DNA of 48,065 nt, from NCBI GenBank assembly GCA_013360195.1, contig JABWCQ010000017.1, positions 1-48,065 on the forward strand, written 5' to 3'. The notes beneath the pieces were generated by a model. The model did no database searches and was not told where the DNA came from. It saw only the letters and a program-made list of their open reading frames with translations. A program made the position numbers and the translations under genes. This DNA comes from a bacterium. Lineage in GTDB: Bacteria; Electryoneota; RPQS01. Numbering within the stretch: the stretch's first letter is position 1; each line of letters opens with the position of its first letter. Positions 26,326 to 35,200 of the stretch are shown here, piece by piece.

Positions 26326-26354
26326 AATATACTACTGAAAATGGCGATTGTCAA
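26326..26354 (-). promoter_or_regulatory. Orphan minus-strand promoter TTGACA-17-TATATT
   Basis: On the minus strand TTGACA (26354-26349), 17 nt, TATATT (26331-26326): the best sigma70-type match seen in the window. It points into the 3' end of the C11 gene with no convincing minus-strand gene ahead. Its surroundings closely match the promoter at 39396-39422 (shared CAGTAGTATATT). Between 26203 and 26565 I see only the terminator, this promoter, a heptad repeat and the RM promoter. Confidence 0.55.
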
Positions 26355-26492
26355 GCATTTTTTGAACTAATGTTCTAAATTGTGATGAGCATTACAGTTG
26401 CGGTCTTTCAGGGTTCGAGAAAACAAGGGGTTGGAAAACGCAGTTTTGGGACTTACGAGAAGGAGAGGAGGCGTGGGGGCCTCCGGAAAAGC

Positions 26493-26527
26493 GGGGAAAA
26501 CGGAAAGAGGAAAGAAGAAAGGCGAAA
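26493..26527 (+). repeat. Heptad GAAA repeat, 5 units
   Basis: GGGGAAA ACGGAAA GAGGAAA GAAGAAA GGCGAAA: strict 7-nt periodicity, upstream of the restriction-modification operon. Same pattern as at 13871-13912 and 31044-31078. Confidence 0.6.
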
Positions 26528-26532
26528 GCGAG

Positions 26533-26571
26533 TTGATCATTTGATCAATTATCGCTACGATCAATATGATC
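26533..26571 (+). promoter_or_regulatory. Putative RM promoter region with four GATC sites
   Basis: GATC occurs at 26535, 26543, 26559 and 26568. Two overlapping promoter readings contain all four: TTGATC (26533-26538)-17-TACGAT (26556-26561) and TTGATC (26541-26546)-18-TATGAT (26565-26570). If either is used, transcription would begin after the ATG at 26566. Methylation of these sites could tune expression; that is inference. Confidence 0.55.
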
Positions 26572-27531
26572 AAAATCAATAAGTTAGATAAGCAGAAACC
26601 CTTGAGCCACGCGGACTTAACAGATTCGATTCTTCGGAAGAAGGAGCGCAAAGAAGGCAAGCCAAAGACTATGTCCAAAAACGGACGTAAGCCTCTTGCT
26701 TTCGCTGTGCCGTCCGCTCGCGTCGAATTGCCTCAGCACATTGATCCGTACTTCAATGAAAACGGATTTTGTTTGCTGCAAGGAGATTGCCGCGAGTTGC
26801 TGGCACAGTTTCCTGAGAATCATTTCGACATGGTGTTCGCCGATCCGCCGTACATGCTTTCGAACGGCGGCTTCACGGTTCATGCCGGAAAACGCGCGAG
26901 CGTGAACAAAGGGAAGTGGGACAAGAGTCAGGGGCTTGAATCGGATTTCCGGTTTCATATGGAGTGGATCGCGGCTTGCCAACGTGTGTTGAAACCTGAA
27001 GGCACGATTTGGATCAGCGGAACGTATCATTCGATTTACGCGTGCGGGTACGCGCTGCAACTGCAAGGATTCAAAATTCTGAACGACATCGCGTGGTACA
27101 AACCGAACGCGTCGCCGAATCTGTCGTGCCGGTTTTTTACGGCCAGTCACGAGACGCTGCTGTGGGCGCGCAAGTCGGAGAAGGCCAAGCACGTTTTCAA
27201 TTACGCGGCGATGCGCGAAGGAAATTGGGGCAAGGATTTTTTGAAGAAGCCGGGCAAACAGATGCGCTCGATTTGGGCCATTGGAACGCCGCCGCGTGAA
27301 GAAAAAACGTTCGGCAAACATCCGACACAAAAGCCGCTGGAACTTCTGAAGCGGATTGTACTCTCTTCGACAAATCCGGGCGCGTTGATTCTCGATCCGT
27401 TTTCGGGCAGCGCGACGACGGGATTGGCGGCGATTGCGTGCGGACGAAATTATGTCGGGATTGATATGGAGAAGAAGTATTTGGATTTGTCGGTGAAGAG
27501 AGTGAAACTGCAGATCGGACAACATGTCTAA
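26566..27531 (+). CDS. Beta-class adenine/N4-cytosine DNA methyltransferase, DpnA-like
   Basis: 321 residues from the first ATG. Motif IV DPPY (93-96, in FADPPYMLSNGG) precedes motif I LDPFSGSATTG (~276-286), the beta-class order. The region with VNKGKWDKSQG, KPEGTIWISGTYHSIYACG, NASPNLSCRFFTASHETLLWAR and GKHPTQKPLELL is very close to the DpnA/beta-class m6A enzymes as I remember them, which methylate GATC. N-terminal residues 1-50 are not conserved-looking; an ATG at 26671 (286 residues) would better fit family length and the promoter prediction overlapping 26566. It overlaps the nuclease gene by 8 nt. GC content is near that of the chromosome, unlike the next two genes. Confidence 0.88.
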   Translation: MIKINKLDKQKPLSHADLTDSILRKKERKEGKPKTMSKNGRKPLAFAVPSARVELPQHIDPYFNENGFCLLQGDCRELLAQFPENHFDMVFADPPYMLSNGGFTVHAGKRASVNKGKWDKSQGLESDFRFHMEWIAACQRVLKPEGTIWISGTYHSIYACGYALQLQGFKILNDIAWYKPNASPNLSCRFFTASHETLLWARKSEKAKHVFNYAAMREGNWGKDFLKKPGKQMRSIWAIGTPPREEKTFGKHPTQKPLELLKRIVLSSTNPGALILDPFSGSATTGLAAIACGRNYVGIDMEKKYLDLSVKRVKLQIGQHV

Positions 27532-28153
27532 TACGCTTAGACCGATTCCAAGAGCCGAAGCTGTAAAGTCAATTCGTGGGTTAATTGGAACCGACTTGAG
27601 AAAGCTTGCAGAGGAGCTTGACGTAACAGTTTTTCATAAGGAAAGTGGTAAGCTCAACAAAGGCTGGGCCGGACACACGGTCGAAGCATTTCTCGGTATT
27701 CAACATAATTCCATTCAAGCGCCTAATGGAGAGTATTGGGAGTTAAAAGTAGTTCCTCTTAAGCAAACAAAAAGTGGAATTGTGCTTAAGGAGACGATGG
27801 CGATCACATCGGTCAACGCTGAAAAAGTTGTTGCCACAGATTTTGGCAACAGCGATCTGTTTCATAAACTTCAGAGCATGATTGTCTGTGCCCGCGTATT
27901 TGTTGATAAGTCTGAACCAGAATCTAAGCTTGTGAAAGTGGCAAGCTATGACCTCTTCGATCCTGCGTTAGTAAGTGCAATCATTGAAGACTATGAACTG
28001 ATCAGATCGATCATTAGGGAAAAGGGTTTTAATGCTCTGAGTGGTCGATATGGCCAGTACATTCAAGCGCGAACCAAAGGGGTGAAGAACAGCACTACAA
28101 GATCGTTTTATGCACGAAAGAATTTGCTGAGAATTATTTTGGGGATAGATTGA
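27524..28153 (+). CDS. Restriction endonuclease, MutH/Sau3AI-like
   Basis: 209 residues, close to the size of MutH (229). Motifs line up with MutH/Sau3AI: IGTDLRKLAEEL (like 'laGltlgelA'), NKGWAGHTVEAFLG (like 'KGwvGqllE-~LG', Glu54) and YWELKVVPLK (the ExK pair, Glu73 and Lys75), then KETMAIT. The Asp expected a few residues before ExK appears as Asn68 (APNGEYWELK), which is odd; Glu70 might substitute. With a DpnA-like partner, GATC is the likely target. The gene is clearly AT-richer than the surroundings, consistent with transfer. It overlaps the methyltransferase gene by 8 nt and the next gene by 4 nt. Confidence 0.75.
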   Translation: MSNTLRPIPRAEAVKSIRGLIGTDLRKLAEELDVTVFHKESGKLNKGWAGHTVEAFLGIQHNSIQAPNGEYWELKVVPLKQTKSGIVLKETMAITSVNAEKVVATDFGNSDLFHKLQSMIVCARVFVDKSEPESKLVKVASYDLFDPALVSAIIEDYELIRSIIREKGFNALSGRYGQYIQARTKGVKNSTTRSFYARKNLLRIILGID

Positions 28154-28662
28154 AAAGCCCGTTAATAATTTACCAGCCACATCCCGACTTCGAGGTCCGC
28201 GTTTTCAAAGGCGGTAATCGGAAGGGGCGGCGCAGACAATTAGATATTCGGGTTAAATATCGTGTTTGGAATGGTGTTTCATGGAGTGATGACCGAAGCC
28301 CCGCGCATTCTCATTGGGCAGTAGACTTAATGCTAAAACGACAAGCGAAAAAACGGTTGACAAATAGACTTCTGGACCACATCGATCGAATTTGGACGAC
28401 TACCACAGATCTAAGAAGTATCAAGGACAGAAATAGCTATTTTAAATCTTGTAAGTACTTTGACAAGAAACTTATTCAAACCTTTTCATCACTTGACAAC
28501 TATGGCGATTATCCTGTAAGCGTACTTCTTCTGATGGTAAGGTTGATAGTTGTTCAAGAGAAAACTTCTCATGTAAATGCCCATATGTTTCACGATCTTG
28601 TTGTTGCACTGCGATCTGACAAAGGTGTTTGGGATGTAATAAGTAAGGCACGTTATAGTTGA
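28150..28662 (+). CDS. Unknown protein, third gene of the RM operon
   Basis: 170 residues, TTG start overlapping the nuclease stop (TTGA). Not recognised. The N-terminus has a basic stretch (KGGNRKGRRRQLDIRVKYR) and a Trp-rich segment (VWNGVSWSDDRSPAHSHWAVD); the rest is mixed helical with many Lys/Arg. AT-rich like the nuclease gene, so probably acquired together. Coupling suggests a role with the restriction system (accessory, control or specificity), but no helix-turn-helix is obvious. Confidence 0.7.
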   Translation: MKSPLIIYQPHPDFEVRVFKGGNRKGRRRQLDIRVKYRVWNGVSWSDDRSPAHSHWAVDLMLKRQAKKRLTNRLLDHIDRIWTTTTDLRSIKDRNSYFKSCKYFDKKLIQTFSSLDNYGDYPVSVLLLMVRLIVVQEKTSHVNAHMFHDLVVALRSDKGVWDVISKARYS

Positions 28663-28750
28663 AACATTGTTCTATCTTGTTACTGTTTATCAGTAAATGA
28701 CGTGATGCAATGAATGGTGCGCTAGTAGGCGTTATCTTAAAACATTTCAA

Positions 28751-28777
28751 GCGACTCCGGATGGGGCCGCTTTTTTT
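28751..28777 (+). terminator. Intrinsic terminator after the RM operon
   Basis: GCGACTCC-GGAT-GGGGCCGC with one bulge, then TTTTTTT. It ends about 90 nt after the last RM gene. Confidence 0.65.
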
Positions 28778-28844
28778 GTGGGTGATTCACCAATTCTCGG
28801 TTCGCTTGAATAGATCCTTACCGAGGATGACAGAATGAAGGCAG

Positions 28845-29179
28845 GTCGAGCCGGAGGCTCGACTTAGTATTTTGAATTGCGGCTCTCATTTGAGGGCCGC
28901 TTTTTTTGTGCGAAAGCCCCCCTTAATCCCCCCGCTAAAGCGAGGGGGAATCAGACGGCCGGAGGCCGTCGGTAGTATGTGAAGAAATCGAATTGCGGCT
29001 CTCAGGTGAGGGCCGCTTTTGTTATTCAGAAGTCCCCCGCTAAAGCGAGGGGGAATCAGCTGTTGGAGTATTGGTGGCGCTTGGCACCCCCCCTTGCCCC
29101 CCCGCTAAAGCGAGGGGGAATCAGAAGCGGAGTCGAGCCGGGAGGCTCGACCTAGTTTATCGTGAATGACGAGGGGGAA
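28845..29179. repeat. Cluster of palindromic repeats and terminator-like hairpins
   Basis: Contains: GTCGAGCC-GGA-GGCTCGAC (28845-28863) and its copy with GGGA centre (29132-29151); GCGGCTCTCA-TT-TGAGGGCCGC plus T7 (28879-28907) and its copy with GG centre (28995-29020); three copies of CCCCGCTAAAGCGAGGGG followed by GAATCAG (28928-28954, 29034-29059, 29097-29124) and a decayed piece (29168-29179). Part of it reads as a tandem duplication of a ~115-nt unit. No spacers of constant length, so it is not a CRISPR. No gene is evident from 28663 to 29295. Confidence 0.8.
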
Positions 29180-29195
29180 TGGAAGGCCAAGCGGC

Positions 29196-29229
29196 TGCGT
29201 TAGCGCAATGGGTCCAGCGTTTACGCTGG
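29196..29229. repeat. Two adjacent small perfect hairpins
   Basis: TGCG-TTAG-CGCA (29196-29207) and CCAGCG-TTTA-CGCTGG (29214-29229), upstream of the surface operon starting at 29296. Either a dispersed palindrome or a leader structure. Confidence 0.5.
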
Positions 29230-29295
29230 TGGCACATGGGTTGCTTTGTTGAAGTGTGACCAGAAGGTGCAACGGCATCTGTTATATAGAGTCAC

Positions 29296-30669
29296 ATGAA
29301 GACTAAAACTTTAATTATCCTTGTCTTGGCGGGGCTGGCGCAGGCGCAATCCTGGCCGTCCGGTGCCATTTCCGACCCCCTCGCGGGGGCAAAACCTGTC
29401 CCTGTCGGCACCCTCAGACTGGCCGGATTTGGCGCTCAGCTCTCCAATGATGTCTGGCAGGACGACCGGATGGGAGTCGGTTTCGAGGTCGGTTTGGCCA
29501 CCGGACTGTCCCTTTCCGCAAGCTCGGGAAACCGGGATATTGCCGGCCGGGGAGCCTTCCAAAAGGGAGCCGAGGACACGCGGCTGGGACTTTCGGTGTG
29601 GCCGCTCTCTTATAAGGAGAGAGTCAACTTCGGGCTGAACGGCAGCTTAATCCTGCCGACAGGATTCCGCGACGAACAGAGCTATTACGATTCGACCACC
29701 AACGCGGTCGTGCATCTGCCTGCCTATTCTCTCGAACAGACCGCAGGACAGCTTTCACTTGCAACGGTGTGGTCGCCATCACGAGCCGCGGAGCTTAACG
29801 CATTCTTCGGATACTTCGGAACATCCGATAACAGCGAGCAGGCGTTTCGCTGGGGCACGCAACTTTCCTTGACACCGTTCGGAAAACGCGTCGGCGCGAA
29901 CATCGCTTACGGACAATCCCTCACCCGCGTGGGCAATCTTCCGGATACGGAAGTGCTGCGCGGCGGACTCGATATTCAACTGCCGTGGGGATTCGGTTTG
30001 CATCCGGGAGTGTATGCCGAGCTTGAAGATGATCCGCTGATGGGCGGCGCGCTGGCTCTCAGTTTTCAAACAAGATTGCCGCGTTCGGTTTTTCCGCCGC
30101 GTGATTTGGCGCCGATGGCACCGATGCGCGAAGGTGCGATTCTCGTCGCACCGCCGCTGTCGGATTTGCCGTTAGCCGATAACGACGAGCTGTGGTTTCA
30201 ACTGCGTGAATCCATGAAGAACTCGTTCGATGTGGTGCAGCCGCTGCCGTCACTGGACAGACCGGGGCTGCCGTTCGATGAAATGAACCGCACAAGTTTT
30301 TGGAATACGATGGCCGCCATCAGCGCGGCTTATCCGAGCACACGCTGGCTGCTCATTACGCACGTCGAGGACGAATCGGTGGTGCGCGATAACGGGTTGA
30401 CCATTCCGCTGATCCTGACACAACCGCAAATCGAAGCCGCGTGCAAACTGCGCATTCAGCTTATCGATCTTTACGAACAATCGGCCTATCCCGAGCGCAT
30501 CGTGATGGCGACTGCGATGATGAACGACGGGCTGCGCAGTCCGCTGCTGTCTTCATTAGAGAAGGAAAAAGTGAGCGTGTCGCAGGCACGGGAAATCACA
30601 ATGCGCGCCTATCGCAACGCAGGACGTGAAGCGGCGCTGTCGCTGCCGCCGCGCGAGGACGGAGAATGA
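29296..30669 (+). CDS. Predicted outer-membrane barrel protein with C-terminal soluble domain
   Basis: 457 residues; signal peptide ~1-17 (ending AQA). Residues ~25-270 are alternating beta strands rich in Gly and aromatic residues (FEVGLATGLSLSASSG, VNFGLNGSLILPTGF, RVGANIAYGQSLTRVG, GGALALSFQTRLPR), like a transporter-type outer-membrane barrel. From ~285 (EGAILVAPPLSDLP) a mixed alpha/beta domain follows, starting like CsgG/TolB-N-type domains and ending in a helical basic tail. Function unknown. It leads a probable operon with two lipoproteins and the large type IX cargo; its stop overlaps the next start (ATGA). Confidence 0.7.
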   Translation: MKTKTLIILVLAGLAQAQSWPSGAISDPLAGAKPVPVGTLRLAGFGAQLSNDVWQDDRMGVGFEVGLATGLSLSASSGNRDIAGRGAFQKGAEDTRLGLSVWPLSYKERVNFGLNGSLILPTGFRDEQSYYDSTTNAVVHLPAYSLEQTAGQLSLATVWSPSRAAELNAFFGYFGTSDNSEQAFRWGTQLSLTPFGKRVGANIAYGQSLTRVGNLPDTEVLRGGLDIQLPWGFGLHPGVYAELEDDPLMGGALALSFQTRLPRSVFPPRDLAPMAPMREGAILVAPPLSDLPLADNDELWFQLRESMKNSFDVVQPLPSLDRPGLPFDEMNRTSFWNTMAAISAAYPSTRWLLITHVEDESVVRDNGLTIPLILTQPQIEAACKLRIQLIDLYEQSAYPERIVMATAMMNDGLRSPLLSSLEKEKVSVSQAREITMRAYRNAGREAALSLPPREDGE

Positions 30670-31040
30670 GATTCATTTTGTTATGCGCGCTGGCCGTTTG
30701 GTTTCAGTCGTGCACATCGCCGACGGATTCGAACGAGGACACTCCGCAAGCCGCGGAGACGCGCACGCTGACCGTGGAAGCGCGCCCGAACGCCATTCCG
30801 GCGGACGGGGTTTCGACGATGACGATTTTTGTCGAATATCATGTGAACGGCGAGCCGGTGACGGACTCGACCAGAGTCATTCTGTTGAATCCGATGGGGA
30901 CACTTAACGCGGGAACAATTTACACTTTCGGCGGAGTGGCGCTGGATACGCTCACGGCCGATACGCTGGCGGGATTGGGCTGGCTGGTGGCGTACGCGGA
31001 CGGCATTCGCGACAGCGTGGAGATCATGTTCACCGAGTGA
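30666..31040 (+). CDS. Small lipoprotein with Ig-like (invasin/Big-type) domain
   Basis: 124 residues. Lipobox WFQSC at residue ~16. The mature part TLTVEARPNAIPADGVSTMTIFVEY...NGEPVTDSTRVILLNPMG...AGLGWLVAYADGIRDSVEIMF is the pattern of a single invasin/intimin-type Ig-like domain ('a~~~~i~AdG~s~~~itv~v~d~~G~pv~g~~V~f'). Likely a surface or periplasmic partner of the preceding barrel protein, to which it is translationally coupled. Confidence 0.8.
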   Translation: MRFILLCALAVWFQSCTSPTDSNEDTPQAAETRTLTVEARPNAIPADGVSTMTIFVEYHVNGEPVTDSTRVILLNPMGTLNAGTIYTFGGVALDTLTADTLAGLGWLVAYADGIRDSVEIMFTE

Positions 31041-31043
31041 AAA

Positions 31044-31078
31044 TTAGAAATGAGAAATCAGAAATAGGAAAGAGCAGA
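31044..31078 (+). repeat. Heptad GAAA repeat, solo copy
   Basis: TTAGAAA TGAGAAA TCAGAAA TAGGAAA GAGCAGA: 7-nt periodicity. It shares GAAATAGGAAAGAG with the left end of the four-helix-bundle unit at 13892, but no such gene is here. It sits between two genes of a probable operon. Confidence 0.65.
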
Positions 31079-31095
31079 CATTGCGACTGAACGAA

Positions 31096-32163
31096 ATGAA
31101 AATAACGGCTATGATTGCGGCGGCGCTGCTCATAGGGGCGTGCGGGAGCGGAGGTTCTTCGGGACCGACTGAGCCGATAGCGCCGCCGGAGTTCAGCATT
31201 GACTATTACCGCGTGGTGGAGGTGGACGGAAGAATGCGCGTTGAATGGTCGGCGAACCGTCCGACGACGGGCGAATTCCGTTACGGTCAGACCGTATTCA
31301 CGCAGCTTGTCAATATCAACGTGATGGCGGATTCGCACAGCGTGGGTTTGACGAACTACTCGTTCAATACGATGTATATGTACCGGCTCACGGTAATTGA
31401 TTCGGCGGGAAACCGGCTTGAGTTCACGGGAGATTTTGAAACGCCGGACAAGGCAACGCCCGAGCCGATTATCTCTCAGTTTGAAATTCTCGAAGTGACG
31501 GAAACCTCCGCGCGTGTGACGTGGCAGACGGATGAGCCGGCCTCGACGATACTCTATTACGGAGTGGGAACGGCGACGGACTCCGTGAAGACGACAACAC
31601 CGGTGATGGATCATGAAATCGTGCTGGCAGGATTGCTGTCTTCGACGATTTATGCAGTGCGGCCGGAAGCGGTGGATGAGGACGGATTGCGAGGCGTCGG
31701 ACGCGACAGCACGTTCGCCACGGCGGCGCGGCTGACAGTATGGCTGCCGAACACGCAGATCGTTTTGGGCGACACGGCCATCGTGCCGATTCATCTTGAG
31801 GCGGCGGACAATTTGGCGGCGCTGCAATATTCTTTGGTCTTTGAGGAGGGAAACATCGAAGTCATCGGAATCACGGAAGGACCGTTTTTCGACGACAATG
31901 AGGGCTTCAATTTCTTCCGCAACATACAGAACGGAGACAACCGCGTTACGAATGCGATGACGTGGGTGATAGAATACAACGGCAACGACCGTGTCGGAAC
32001 GGACGCCGACGGAGACGGGATTGTCGCGTACTTGCAGATCAGAGGTCTTGCACCAGGCTCGGCGGGGGCTGCGTTTGATGCGGATTCGACATTCGGACTG
32101 GACATGTTCGCGCAGATGCGCGCATGCTCACTGCGCACGGGAATCATTACTGTATTGCCGTGA
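31096..32163 (+). CDS. Lipoprotein with two fibronectin-III-like domains and a cohesin-like domain
   Basis: A TTG-started frame begins at 31081, but the ATG at 31096 gives the clean lipoprotein signal MKITAMIAAALLIGAC (lipobox LIGAC), 355 residues. Residues ~30-120 and ~125-210 look like fibronectin type III domains (MRVEWSANRPTTGEFRYG; ARVTWQTDEPASTILYYG). From ~215 a cohesin-type beta sandwich follows (TVWLPNTQIVLGDTAIVPIHLEAADNLAALQYSLVFEEGNIEVIGI). Cohesins bind dockerins; the next gene encodes dockerin-like calcium loops, so the pair may interact, which is inference. Confidence 0.78.
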   Translation: MKITAMIAAALLIGACGSGGSSGPTEPIAPPEFSIDYYRVVEVDGRMRVEWSANRPTTGEFRYGQTVFTQLVNINVMADSHSVGLTNYSFNTMYMYRLTVIDSAGNRLEFTGDFETPDKATPEPIISQFEILEVTETSARVTWQTDEPASTILYYGVGTATDSVKTTTPVMDHEIVLAGLLSSTIYAVRPEAVDEDGLRGVGRDSTFATAARLTVWLPNTQIVLGDTAIVPIHLEAADNLAALQYSLVFEEGNIEVIGITEGPFFDDNEGFNFFRNIQNGDNRVTNAMTWVIEYNGNDRVGTDADGDGIVAYLQIRGLAPGSAGAAFDADSTFGLDMFAQMRACSLRTGIITVLP

Positions 32164-32231
32164 GCATTCAGATGAAGTTTAACACATTCACATATCCGGT
32201 ACAGAAAAACCGGGAATTCGGGAGAATGACC

Positions 32232-35200
32232 ATGCGAACTTGGCAAATCCTGTTGCTATCGTTGCTTGTCTTAGTGATGAGCATACCGGCCGCGTTCGGC
32301 GCGCCGACGTACCGCTCATTTATCGAGTGGAACGGACCGTACTATCATGTGCGCCACGGATTGACCGCGGATTCAAGCAGCTATCTTGACTACACGGTGA
32401 ATAATCCGCTGCCGCTTTATTCCACTCCGTTCTCGTCACCGACCGCCGTTGAACTGTTTGGTTCGGTTGCGGCGCAGCGCGCGTTTGTGCTGGATCACGA
32501 TCACCGCCGCGTGCAGGTGTTCGCGACTCCGGCCAACTGGAACGTGGAAGCGCTCTACTACAGCGCGACTCCGGTTCAGGGCAACTTCGGCGGCCGCGTT
32601 GTTAAATTTACGTACGGTGAAACCGTGCAGGGCAGTGAACGCATCTGGGTGAACGGCAAATTCTTTCAACGAGTAAACTCGCTGACGGGTTACGGCGCGA
32701 CGGATTCCGTGTACACGATGGTGTATGGCGGTGTGCCGAACACGGGCGGAGTGGCGACGCTGCCGCTTGGCTGGGATTTGAACGCGCTGGACAGCGTGCG
32801 AGTGGAATACGCCTACGCGATTCCGCCCGGCACATCGGGAGTCGGTGAGATCGACTATGTGCTTTATCAATCTGCTCCGACGGATATTCCGCTGCAGCTC
32901 AATGAGGCGTCGTCCGCGACCGATCCGGCGATGACGGATTTGACATCGTTGGCGCTCAACTCTTCAGCGCGAGTCGGCGCGGTAGCCGATTTGTATTTGG
33001 TCAATGCGCTGACCGGCGGCAATGGCACGCTGGCAAGTTACGACCTGACGGCTATCGGAACGGGCGGAGTGTTTTCTCATGTGGATACCTATCCGGGCAT
33101 GATGGGACGTCCTTACGACGTGGAAGTTGTTGACCTTGGCACGAACACCGACGGCGCAGTGGCCGAAGGTACTCCGTCAGGTGTCGCAAACACGACGCTG
33201 AGCGAAAGCATCACCAATCAGAATACCTATCTCGGTCATGACTATCGTATCACGTTTGCTTTTGACACCGCGACAACCATGAACGGTTCCGCTGCTCCGG
33301 ATGTGGACGAAGTTGATCTTATCTGGGACGCGACTCGCGGCCGCCTGCATATGGTCATGACCTCGGACAATGACGATCCGGGCACGGCATACTCCTACAG
33401 CGACGATTACGGCGAAACGTGGTCAGCTCCGCAGACGATTTCCCCGGCGACATTGACGGGAGTGCATGCGCGTCCGCGCATCGCAGTCGAGAGCACCGGC
33501 GTATTGCACGTCGTCTATGAAGCAGTGAACGGCAGCGGCGACCGTCATATCTATCATTCGATTTCCGCTGATGGCTTGAGCTGGTCGGCAGGAGTCGAGT
33601 TGACGACGGCGTTGACACCGTCCACGGTGGCGGATAACCGTTACTGCAACTTGCTGGTTGATCCGTCGGACAACGTGTTCCTGATTTGGGCGGGTGACGA
33701 TGATGTTTACTATCGCGTGTACAGCGGCTCATGGGGTGCAGCGACGCTTGTTGCGAACGGATCAGGGACGGGATTTTCGGCACCGCATGCAGTGATGGAT
33801 AATGTTGGCCGCGTTTATATGGCCTATGTCTCGGATGCCGCCGCTCCTGCGGACATCAGTTACATGCTCTTCAATGGCTCGGTGTGGGGAAGTTATGAAT
33901 CGGGCGGTTTCACGGCGGGAACACCCGATCCGGTGACGACTGCGGCTGGCTTTGTATCAGACGGAGGCGGACGCGGTGAAGCATTCCCGCTTCCGCAGAT
34001 TGTGCTGGTTGATGACGCGGTGTGGGTGTTCTGGGCCGGAACAGGCACGGAAACTTACGGCACGGATCAGGCACAATTGCGCTATAACAGCATCGGCGAT
34101 GTGGACGGCAATTTCACGTCCGGTGCGGGCACGGTCATTACAACCGGTGATGATGTCGCTCCGCTGGCATTCAGTGTTGCTGTTGACGGCAATAACGATA
34201 TCCACGTGCTGTATGCGTATGGCACGACGGTGGATCAGGAAGGGTTGCGCTACAAGAAATACACCAGCGCCATGACAACGTGGTCGCCATTGACCACGAC
34301 GACGGGACGGGAAATTCTCGAAGAGGGCGCCGTGGCAACGGTTTACGCCAATGAACCGCGCCTGGCCTGCCCGACGATTGCGGGACAGGTGGCGCCGTTT
34401 TTTGCCTGTGCGAAAGCCTACACAACGCTTGGCGGAGGATCGCCGCGCGGTTTATTCAAAACCATCGACGGCATTATCTCGATTACCGATCAAACGACGT
34501 TAGCGGAAATTCAGGCGTGGCGCGTTTGGACGCACGGCGTGGCGGACGTTTCTGGCATTCCCGGGCTGTCGTTCACGATTACCAATACGACGGACTTCGT
34601 GTCCTCCACGGATGACGTAGACGCGACGAATTTCAATGTGGGAGATTACTACGAACTTGACGGCACTCCGGCGGAGAAGAATGACATTCTGTTTGTCACC
34701 GATACGGATAATCACCGCGTAAAGGTAATTCGCGCGTATGACAATATTGACAATTGCTTTGCGGGCGATACGCGCTGGGATGTGCCCGGTCAATCCGACG
34801 GCACGCCCGGACAGACGTTCAAACTGGCGACCATCGGCGGCGAAGAGACGTTCACCGTCTGGGCGAGCACGGACAACACACCGTGGACGATTGTCGAGGA
34901 TCTTCTGATTGCAGGTCCGGGCGACCGCTATTGTGAGATTAACCGCTATACGAGAGAGCTGCGCTTCGGTGACGGCGCGCACGGTGCGATTCCCGATGCG
35001 GGTGTGTTCATTCGCGTGATGTATGAAGAATCGGTTGACGAGGCGGAATTCGGCACGCTGGGTTCGGCGTCCGGTCAGCTTTCCTATCCGCGCGGTGTCG
35101 CGGCGGCCTATAACGACAATCTCGGTGTGTATGACGTCTATGTGTGCGACACGGGAAACGACCGGCTGCAGAAATTCGCTTACACTCCGAATTCAAGTTT

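Noticed and set aside
26617-27525. 302-codon minus-strand frame
   Set aside because: Opposite the DpnA-like methyltransferase gene; Arg-rich composition typical of a shadow frame.
28845-29179. Possible CRISPR array
   Set aside because: Repeats are strong palindromes of several types with irregular distances and no unique spacers of constant size; no cas genes nearby.
31030-31827. 265-codon minus-strand frame
   Set aside because: Opposite the cohesin-like lipoprotein gene; composition of a shadow frame.
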